This document shows, piece by piece, positions 14,443 through 20,152 of a stretch of DNA of 20,152 bases. Location: assembly GCA_025362825.1 (NCBI GenBank), contig JANYFF010000348.1, positions 1 through 20,152 on the forward strand, in the 5' to 3' direction. Origin of the DNA: Polaromonas sp. GTDB taxonomy: Bacteria > Pseudomonadota > Gammaproteobacteria > Burkholderiales > Burkholderiaceae_C. The notes below the pieces were generated by a model. The model saw only the letters and a program-made list of their open reading frames with translations. It was not told the origin of the DNA and did not search any database. Numbering within the stretch: position 1 is the stretch's first letter; the number at the start of each line of letters is the position of its first letter. A program made the position numbers and the translations under genes.

Positions 14443-15696
14443 TCAGGATACCATTGTCCGCATGGCAGTTGCGATGACCACAGCGACCCGTTCTGCGGCC
14501 TTTGCGTCGCTGGCATAGTCCGTTGAAACCCGGGCCTGGGTGAACAATAAGTCATCCAGAATGCCCGGCAGCTCTGCGGCAGAATAACAAGGCGTTGAAA
14601 CCCCCATTTCTGCAAGGCTGAAAGACCCCCGAATCGACGGGGCGTATTCCAGCGATACAGCTGGAACGCCGGCTACGGCAGCTTCCAGTCCAACGGTGGA
14701 ATTCTGTACCACGACAACTTTTGCAGCCAGAATCAGCGGATGAATGGACTCCAGGGATGGGACACTGAAGTGAACCCTTGCTTGAGGTTCCAGGCGAGGA
14801 AAGGTGTGCCATTCACTTGGGTGATACCGCACCACGAGAGCACTGTTTTTTCTGTCCCGAACAAATGCACGCAATACAGCCTCAGCATCAAGCGCAAACT
14901 CGTGCCCAGTGTGCATGGATGTCAAACCATCCGCAGATTCCTTGTGACCAGCCCACAAAATCGGCGATAGTTCTTGCCAACCTTGGCGCTCCACGAACTC
15001 ACCCGCAAGACGCCTGCTCTCAGGAGAAAACAAACCATCAAATGCCGGATTCCCTGATGCAACAACACGATCTGCCTCAAAACCACGTGCAACCAAACGC
15101 CGCTTTACAACGCTGGAAATAACACACGTCCAATCGGGTCTGGTAGCTCTGGTTACATAGCTGTCACCATCCAACCCAAAAAGATCTATCATGCCGACGC
15201 AGGGTATAGCCATTGCCCGCGCAACCTCCAAGGCAGCCTGTTCACTACGCGGTGAATTTGTAGCGATTACGACGTCAGGTGCTAGGTCTTCCAGCACGCG
15301 ACGCATGAAGTTCAGAGGCCGGAATCCATAGCGGCCCTTATCCCGATAAATCTCGGCAGCGCCGGCCTCGCCGTGAGTGGCAATCAAATCCAGGTAGTTG
15401 ATGCCGAGATAGGCAACGGTTTCGTCCGGCGGTACGTCAGGACTGATGTTGTCGCTGGCGAGCTCCTCACCCCAGGATTTGGCTGCACCTGCATCCACAA
15501 GATGCAAAAAATCCCGGTACCCAAGAGTTGACCGGATGGCCTTCGCCTTCAGATGACCTGTGGTGAGTGCCAGCAGCACGCACTCGATTTCAGGATGACT
15601 CCGTTCCAGCGCAAGAATGACCGGCAGTACCATGCTGATATGCCCCCCTCCGTAGGCGACAAAAAATGCCTTGCGTCGCTTGACAGGCGTGGTCAC
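14443..15696 (-). CDS. GT-B-like glycosyltransferase, candidate nonulosonate transferase
   Basis: The 417-residue protein looks like a two-domain GT-B enzyme. The N terminus has FVAYGGGHISMVLPV, resembling the glycine-rich loop of MurG-type transferases and UDP-GlcNAc 2-epimerases. The C-terminal half has VVRYHPSEWH (residues 288-297) and VVQNSTVGLEAAVAGVP (329-345). A His-Pro motif followed by a Ser/Thr motif is characteristic of bacterial sialyl- and polysialyltransferases that bind CMP sugars, though related patterns occur in teichoic-acid polymerases and epimerases. Next to pse genes, transfer of the nonulosonate is a reasonable guess, not a proof. Translation begins at GTG overlapping the asnB stop (GTGA), with a Shine-Dalgarno sequence eight bases upstream. 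Product and acceptor are unknown. Confidence 0.7.
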   Translation of the reverse strand: MTTPVKRRKAFFVAYGGGHISMVLPVILALERSHPEIECVLLALTTGHLKAKAIRSTLGYRDFLHLVDAGAAKSWGEELASDNISPDVPPDETVAYLGINYLDLIATHGEAGAAEIYRDKGRYGFRPLNFMRRVLEDLAPDVVIATNSPRSEQAALEVARAMAIPCVGMIDLFGLDGDSYVTRATRPDWTCVISSVVKRRLVARGFEADRVVASGNPAFDGLFSPESRRLAGEFVERQGWQELSPILWAGHKESADGLTSMHTGHEFALDAEAVLRAFVRDRKNSALVVRYHPSEWHTFPRLEPQARVHFSVPSLESIHPLILAAKVVVVQNSTVGLEAAVAGVPAVSLEYAPSIRGSFSLAEMGVSTPCYSAAELPGILDDLLFTQARVSTDYASDAKAAERVAVVIATAMRTMVS

Positions 15697-17486
15697 TCAG
15701 CTCGCCCCTCATCCCACAAAGCCAGCGCAGCCAGCGCACGCAGCTCACGCGTGAAGTTGGCAGATCCGTCGAGGTGGCGCTCCAGCATGGTCGTTATCTG
15801 TGATTCTTCAAACAGCTCCTGCAGCAGGCTGCTGCCCTGCAGCACGGCCTTCAGCCAGTCGCGGCTCTCACCGCGGAACCAGTCGCCTATGGGTACGGTG
15901 AACATCTGCTTTTTGCGATAGGCCAGGCCTTCACCGATCAATGGCGCGGCAGCTTTTTTGAACCAGTGCTTTTTATTACCATCCGCAGACAGCTTGGTCT
16001 GTCCGCGAGAGCGAAAGGCGAACTCCATCATGCGGTAGTCCAGGAAGGGGGTACGCGCCTCGATGCTGACAGCCATGCCCATGCGGTCGGGCTTGACCAG
16101 ATTGTTGCCGCTGAGCAGCAGTTGCATGTCTAGGTACAACGCCTGGTTGATGCGGTCGAAATGCGAAGCTTCATCAAACCATGGTTTGGCGGCCTCGGTA
16201 AAACTGTCCAGGCCTTGCAGTTGGGCACGCAGCGCCGGACGGTACAGCGCTGCCTTGGCCTCGGTTGAAAACAGCGAGATGCTGTCAAAGTAGCTGCGCT
16301 GGAAATCCTGCGACTCAAGCGTCAGTGCATCTGTCCGGTTGAAGAAGGCGGCGTACTTGTCGTAACCTGCAAACAGCTCGTCCCCGCCGTCACCGGTCAA
16401 CACCACCTTGACGTGTTTCGCGGCCAGCTCGCTGACGCGCAAGGTCGGCATGAAGGACGCATCGCCGTGCGGCTGGTCGAGGTGGTAGAGCACCTGCGGC
16501 CAGCGTTCCAGCATATTGAGCTCGGCTACTTCCAGTGTGTGGTCGCAACCGAAACGTTCGGCCGCCTGCCGGGCAAATGCCGACTCGTCATAACGTGGAT
16601 CTTCAAAACCGATGCAAAAGGTCTTGACCGGCCGGTTGACATGGCGCGCCATCAGGCCAACGATGGTGCTGGAATCGACCCCACCCGACAAAAACGCGCC
16701 GAAGGGCACATCTGCCCGGAGGCGGATGCGCGTAGCGTCGTCAAGAATGCCCATGAATTCTTCTGCCCACACATCGAATTCAAAGTGTTGCTCGCGCTGG
16801 TCAGCCAGGCTCCACCAACGCTTCGTCTGCACACCGGAGCGTGTGAATTTCATCCAGGTGCCGGGCATGACATGCCGCACATGTTTGTAGATTGTCCACG
16901 GTGCAGGTATGTAGTTAAAACTCAGGTAATGATCAATCGCTTCCAAATCAATAGCAGACTTCCCAGAGATCGCTGGGGCTAGCGGCAATATTGCCTTTAT
17001 TTCAGAGGCAAACACCACCCGCGTTCCATCATCGGCGATGTACAGCGGCTTGACGCCGATTCGGTCACGCACCAGGTACATCGCATCCTCTCGGGCGTCG
17101 TCAATGGCAATCGCAAACATGCCGTTGAGCTTGTCCAGAAAGCTGATGCCTTCACGCTCGTACAGGCGAAGGATCACCTCGGTATCAGACCCGGTATTGA
17201 GCTGCACACCCTGGCTGCGCAACTCGTCGGCCAGTTCGATGTAGTTGAAGATTTCGCCGTTCTGAACGACGGCAATCTGGCCGTCGGCGCTCATGAAAGG
17301 CTGGTGGCCGCCGCCGATGTCGATGATGGACAGCCGCCTGTTGGCCACGGCCGCGCCGCGTGCCTGGTCGTGGTGGATGCCCTCATCGTCCGGACCGCGG
17401 TGGCTCAGTTTGCGCCCTGCCGCCGTCAGCGTGGCGTCCTCAACAGGGCGGCGCTGCCGGTCCCAATAACCCCAAATGCCGCACAT
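15693..17486 (-). CDS. asnB: Asparagine synthase (glutamine-hydrolysing)-type amidotransferase
   Basis: The 597-residue protein has the AsnB architecture: an N-terminal glutaminase with nucleophile Cys2 (MCGIWGYW), Arg50-Arg51 of NRRLSIID and QNGEIFNY, then a synthetase domain with the PP-loop SGGVDSS (267-273), TGDGGDELFAGYDKY and MGMAVSIEARTPFLDYR. The known reaction is ATP-dependent transfer of glutamine nitrogen to a carboxylate through an acyl-adenylate. Copies inside glycan loci are thought to amidate uronic acids or similar groups, so amidation of a sugar carboxylate or acyl group is as likely here as asparagine synthesis. A strong ribosome-binding site, AAGGGAG, lies at 17494-17500. 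The start shares one base with the preceding stop, and the end overlaps the glycosyltransferase start. Confidence 0.9.
   Translation of the reverse strand: MCGIWGYWDRQRRPVEDATLTAAGRKLSHRGPDDEGIHHDQARGAAVANRRLSIIDIGGGHQPFMSADGQIAVVQNGEIFNYIELADELRSQGVQLNTGSDTEVILRLYEREGISFLDKLNGMFAIAIDDAREDAMYLVRDRIGVKPLYIADDGTRVVFASEIKAILPLAPAISGKSAIDLEAIDHYLSFNYIPAPWTIYKHVRHVMPGTWMKFTRSGVQTKRWWSLADQREQHFEFDVWAEEFMGILDDATRIRLRADVPFGAFLSGGVDSSTIVGLMARHVNRPVKTFCIGFEDPRYDESAFARQAAERFGCDHTLEVAELNMLERWPQVLYHLDQPHGDASFMPTLRVSELAAKHVKVVLTGDGGDELFAGYDKYAAFFNRTDALTLESQDFQRSYFDSISLFSTEAKAALYRPALRAQLQGLDSFTEAAKPWFDEASHFDRINQALYLDMQLLLSGNNLVKPDRMGMAVSIEARTPFLDYRMMEFAFRSRGQTKLSADGNKKHWFKKAAAPLIGEGLAYRKKQMFTVPIGDWFRGESRDWLKAVLQGSSLLQELFEESQITTMLERHLDGSANFTRELRALAALALWDEGRAE
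15705..15710 (-). promoter_or_regulatory. Ribosome-binding site for the GTG-started glycosyltransferase
   Basis: The - strand reads GAGGGG inside the end of asnB, eight bases before the GTG at 15694-15696. It supports the unusual GTG start that overlaps the asnB stop codon by four bases. Confidence 0.5.
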
Positions 17487-18052
17487 CAGTTGGCTCCCTT
17501 GCCGGTTAAACGTCCAAATGTCATGGCCATGATTTTTGCATCCAGCAGAACGCCGAAGCCGCGCTTGATGCTTCGTACATAGTGCAGGTCAAGCGCCAGT
17601 CGCTCTGCGTCGGTGCCGCCGGAACGGTTGAGCACCTGAGCCAGCCCGGTGATGCCGGGACGAACGCTGCAACGCTCGGCCCACTGCGCATCGGTGTACA
17701 GACCACGTTGCGCCGGCACGTCAGGGCGCGGACCCACCAGGCTCATGTCGCCGCGCAACACGTTGATGATTTGCGGCAGTTCGTCAATGCTGGTCCTTCG
17801 AATCCATTGACCTGTCCGGGTGATGCGTGCATCTCCGGCCACCGTGAAATAAGGTCCGATGCCATCGGCGTTTTTGACCATGCTGCGAAACTTCAGCATG
17901 CCGAAGGTACGCCCCTGCAAACCGCAGCGCTGTTGCACAAAAAACACCGGCCACCCAGACTCCATCGCGATGCACACCACCGTGACCAGCAGCAGCGGCG
18001 ACAGCACCACCAGCGCAAACAGCGAGAAAACAATGTCGATGGTACGTTTCAT
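17486..18052 (-). CDS. Undecaprenyl-phosphate phosphoglycosyl transferase (initiating sugar transferase)
   Basis: The 188-residue protein is a minimal monotopic phosphoglycosyl transferase of the PglC/bacterial sugar transferase family, without the long polytopic N-terminal part of WbaP. An N-terminal hydrophobic re-entrant segment (IDIVFSLFALVVLSPLLLV) is followed by FGMLKFRSM, RRTSIDELPQ with the catalytic Asp90-Glu91 pair, the GDMSLVGPRP motif and a VRPGITGLAQV segment. It places a sugar-1-phosphate on undecaprenyl phosphate at the inner membrane, starting an oligosaccharide. The sugar is often a UDP-diamino or N-acetyl-6-deoxy sugar, but is not predictable here. It overlaps the HpcH-like gene by four bases and asnB by one base, so its expression is tied to theirs. 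Confidence 0.93.
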   Translation of the reverse strand: MKRTIDIVFSLFALVVLSPLLLVTVVCIAMESGWPVFFVQQRCGLQGRTFGMLKFRSMVKNADGIGPYFTVAGDARITRTGQWIRRTSIDELPQIINVLRGDMSLVGPRPDVPAQRGLYTDAQWAERCSVRPGITGLAQVLNRSGGTDAERLALDLHYVRSIKRGFGVLLDAKIMAMTFGRLTGKGAN

Positions 18053-18864
18053 GCCGGAGTCGCTGCTGCTCTTATTTTTGTAGCAATATCGCCAATCAAC
18101 TGGCGGACATGCAGGCTATTTTTCTGTATTTCCCCGGCCGTGCGCAGGCTGAGGGCCGCCTCGGCAACGCGCAGCGCCTTGATCTCGGCAATGTAGCCGG
18201 CTTCATCAACCTGAGCCCGAAAAGCCCGCGACAGGATCACTGCCTGCGAGCCAACCCGCAGGTGCTCGCCCATCACCATGCGACCGGGCAGGAGGCCTTC
18301 ATCGAGCCGCGCCATGCCGCCAAATCCGAACCGCAGCCCCGCAGCCTTTACCCGCACAGCGACGCTGTCTACCATGCCAGCCGCCAGCGGCTCAAACATG
18401 AAAGACATGCCCAGTGAAAGGTGTAAATCGTTGAGTCCCAGAAACACCTCGGACAGGCCGGGTGTGTCAATCCACTGGTCAATGCCTTGTAGCGCATCAG
18501 CGTTCTCCAGCAACGCTACAACAGGCACACGCCCGGCCACCTGCCGGCAAAAGGCACCGAGGTCACCGGCATCCCGAAACATAGGCAGCATCAGCATGTC
18601 GGCGCCGCGCTCAATGGCTTCATCAACCTCTGCCGCCGTGCCGTCGTAAACGGGGTTGAGCCGCACCATGAGACGGGTTTTGCTCACAGCCGCAGCCATT
18701 TGCGAGATATCTTCCATCGTGTGTTCACTGATGAAAGTGTTGCGCCCGGCCTGGCGATGCGCCTTCCCGTTGCGTTCCAGGTCAACGAACAGGCGCATCG
18801 CAGGCAGCGTGTCGCACAGGGCTGCCAGCTGCGGATCGTTGGTGATTTGCAAAAATTCAATCAT
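18049..18864 (-). CDS. HpcH/HpaI aldolase/citrate lyase-family protein
   Basis: The 271-residue protein resembles class II pyruvate-type aldolases of the HpcH/HpaI superfamily. Likely functional residues are Arg68 in LMVRLNPV, metal ligand Glu120 in VVALLENADAL and Asp146 in FLGLNDLHLSLG. FVDLERNGKAHRQ and ERGADMLMLPMF support the barrel assignment. Members cleave or form C-C bonds using pyruvate, oxaloacetate or acyl-CoA donors; the substrate of this one is unknown. Position between the flippase and the sugar transferase suggests a glycan role, perhaps making or removing a pyruvate-derived group. The frame is open to 19035, but the ATG at 18864 starts right after the flippase stop and gives a natural length. 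It overlaps the sugar transferase start by four bases. Confidence 0.82.
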   Translation of the reverse strand: MIEFLQITNDPQLAALCDTLPAMRLFVDLERNGKAHRQAGRNTFISEHTMEDISQMAAAVSKTRLMVRLNPVYDGTAAEVDEAIERGADMLMLPMFRDAGDLGAFCRQVAGRVPVVALLENADALQGIDQWIDTPGLSEVFLGLNDLHLSLGMSFMFEPLAAGMVDSVAVRVKAAGLRFGFGGMARLDEGLLPGRMVMGEHLRVGSQAVILSRAFRAQVDEAGYIAEIKALRVAEAALSLRTAGEIQKNSLHVRQLIGDIATKIRAAATPA

Positions 18865-18866
18865 GG

Positions 18867-20152
18867 CTAACGCTTTAAAATGGAACGCAAACTCGGGTTG
18901 ATCCAGAGGCAGGCCGCCAGCAGGGATAGCGCAGCCAGCCCGGACAACGCCAGCGCGACGACAGGCCATTGCGCAGCAACCAGCGCCCAGTGCGCGGCAA
19001 AAAACTGCCTGAACATCACTACCGACGCGATGCACAGCAACAGGGGTGCAAGCCAGATTTTCAATGCGAAAGCCGCCTTGAACTCATCCCACACGCTGTG
19101 TGCGGCAACCACGACCGCTGCCCAGAGCGCGGCGCTGAGTGCAAGCATCATGGTTGCCCCCCTTGAGGAATCGATACCGCGATCGATGGCGACAACATCG
19201 GCGCCAAAGAAGTAGCCGGCGCAAAGCAGCACTGCCATGGCCGCACCATAGGCCAGCGCAGCAGTGCGCAGGCGGCCCAGGGTGGCCAGCACCAGGATCA
19301 AAACCGAGAGGACAGATTGCGGCAACAGCGTCCACGCGCCTGCCGCTGCCCAGGCCTCCACCACCTGCAGGCTTTGAGCGCTCATCTTTCCCCAGCCAAA
19401 CAGCAACATGCCCAGCGGCTGCGCACCCATGACAAGACCAAGCACTGCGGCGCAAGCCAGCGTCCATGACAGTCCCCATGCCAGCTGCAGGCGACTGCTG
19501 ATGTCCAGCCCGCTGGCATAAGCGCGCGTCAGCGCCGGAAAAACCAGCGTTGCCACCAGCTGTATGGCCAGCAGGTTGGGTAATTCCACCAGCTTGTAGG
19601 CGTAATTGAAGATGGCCAGCGCCCCACCCGCTTGTGCAGACGCCATGCTGCGCGCCATGATGGGCAGCACTGCCGGCAGGCCCGCGGCCAGCAATGCCCA
19701 CAGCCAGAGTCGTGGAGCGGGCAAGCTGGCAATGCTGTTTGCAGAATCCACCGCATCCGCCGCACCGGCCTGCGCAAGGGGAGCTGCGGGTGTGCTGGCG
19801 ACAGGACGGCTCCCCCGCAGCCGCCACGCCAAAAAGGCCAAGCGCAGGCCATAGGCGGCCAGCATGCCCAGGCCAAGACCCGTCACCAGCCAATCGGTAC
19901 CGGTGCCAGCGACAAGCAGCATGGCTGCAATCACGACCCCCGTGTGCACCACGTTCATGCCATACATGCCCACGGCATCGCGCTCGTGCTGGCAGCGCGT
20001 GTACCAGAGAAAAGACAGCAGGGCCAGCGGCATCGCTACTGCAGCCCAACGGACGGCCTGCGCCGCACGCAAGGCAAGTGCCGGGTCGCCAGAAGAAGCC
20101 GGTACCAACAGATGCGCCCATAGCGCTGCGGACAGCCACATCAGCACGGCCA
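18867..20152 (-). CDS. Polysaccharide/lipid II flippase, MurJ/MviN-like, 5' end missing
   Basis: The visible 428 codons encode a strongly hydrophobic protein with many transmembrane helices. Segments such as NYAYKLVELPNLLAIQLVAT followed by FPALTRAYASG match the repeated amphipathic pattern of the MOP superfamily, closest in style to MurJ/MviN; a Wzx-type flippase is the alternative. MurJ-like proteins usually run to about 510-520 residues, so roughly the first fifth probably lies beyond the window edge. A long Ala/Ser/Pro-rich hydrophilic linker separates two groups of helices (around 19710-19820), which is an unusual touch. Within this locus it probably flips the undecaprenyl-linked oligosaccharide across the inner membrane. 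It stops two bases before the HpcH-like start. Confidence 0.8.
   Translation of the reverse strand, partial: AVLMWLSAALWAHLLVPASSGDPALALRAAQAVRWAAVAMPLALLSFLWYTRCQHERDAVGMYGMNVVHTGVVIAAMLLVAGTGTDWLVTGLGLGMLAAYGLRLAFLAWRLRGSRPVASTPAAPLAQAGAADAVDSANSIASLPAPRLWLWALLAAGLPAVLPIMARSMASAQAGGALAIFNYAYKLVELPNLLAIQLVATLVFPALTRAYASGLDISSRLQLAWGLSWTLACAAVLGLVMGAQPLGMLLFGWGKMSAQSLQVVEAWAAAGAWTLLPQSVLSVLILVLATLGRLRTAALAYGAAMAVLLCAGYFFGADVVAIDRGIDSSRGATMMLALSAALWAAVVVAAHSVWDEFKAAFALKIWLAPLLLCIASVVMFRQFFAAHWALVAAQWPVVALALSGLAALSLLAACLWINPSLRSILKR

Noticed and set aside
18865..19035. Upstream extension of the HpcH-like frame by 57 codons
   Set aside because: It lies within the flippase C terminus, has a Cys/Arg/Gly-rich shadow-like composition, and the ATG at 18864 directly follows the flippase stop.
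19084..20139. Alternative - strand frame of 351 codons inside the flippase gene
   Set aside because: It shows Gly/Ala/Cys/Arg-rich low-complexity translation typical of a shifted frame in GC-rich DNA, while the chosen frame has clear transmembrane helices.
1..20152. CRISPR arrays, tRNA or rRNA genes, insertion sequences, phage attachment sites
   Set aside because: No regularly spaced repeats, no cloverleaf-like or rRNA-like sequence, no transposase or integrase frame and no terminal inverted repeats were recognised by reading.

Overview
The window looks like part of a betaproteobacterial chromosome, most likely order Burkholderiales and near Comamonadaceae (Polaromonas/Rhodoferax-like). This is an inference from the style of the TrpB, TrpA and AccD proteins, a hand-counted GC near 60% in the housekeeping genes, and a short GCTA...TAGC intergenic element of a type I associate with that family. 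No database search was possible.

Left part (1-3090, + strand): the 3' end of trpB, trpA (4-bp overlap) and accD, then, after a 178-bp gap with a short repeat and an unusual inverted repeat, a stand-alone Lon substrate-binding-domain protein. Next, on the - strand, lies a membrane WbpM/CapD-type UDP-sugar 4,6-dehydratase (3105-4910), convergent with the Lon-domain gene. It is divergent from a + strand phytanoyl-CoA dioxygenase-like gene (4988-5908).

Right part (5924-20152, - strand): one tightly packed run of twelve genes, read right to left, with no gap above 35 bp and many 1-4 bp overlaps. In transcription order they are: flippase (5' end outside the window), HpcH/HpaI-family aldolase, small phosphoglycosyl transferase, AsnB-type amidotransferase, GT-B-like glycosyltransferase, pseB, pseC, aldo/keto reductase, SpsF-like cytidylyltransferase, SAM methyltransferase, class III aminotransferase, a PseG-PseH fusion, and pseI.

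These genes can be read as a surface-glycan locus that makes a pseudaminic-acid-type nonulosonic acid. PseB and PseC make the UDP-4-amino sugar. The fused PseH and PseG acetylate it and remove UDP. PseI condenses the sugar with phosphoenolpyruvate. No canonical PseF is visible, and the SpsF-like protein is the best candidate for CMP activation. The HP-motif glycosyltransferase is a candidate user of the CMP sugar. The phosphoglycosyl transferase, flippase and WbpM supply lipid-linked assembly, export and a second deoxy-sugar route.

The most interesting part is the four-gene block (aldo/keto reductase, SpsF-like, methyltransferase, class III aminotransferase) set between pseC and pseG-pseH. 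With AsnB, the HpcH aldolase and perhaps the dioxygenase, it suggests a modified nonulosonate or glycan whose structure cannot be deduced from sequence alone.

I saw no tRNA, rRNA, CRISPR array, insertion sequence or convincing Rho-independent terminator. No gene-free stretch exceeds 300 bases; the longest is 2253-2430.
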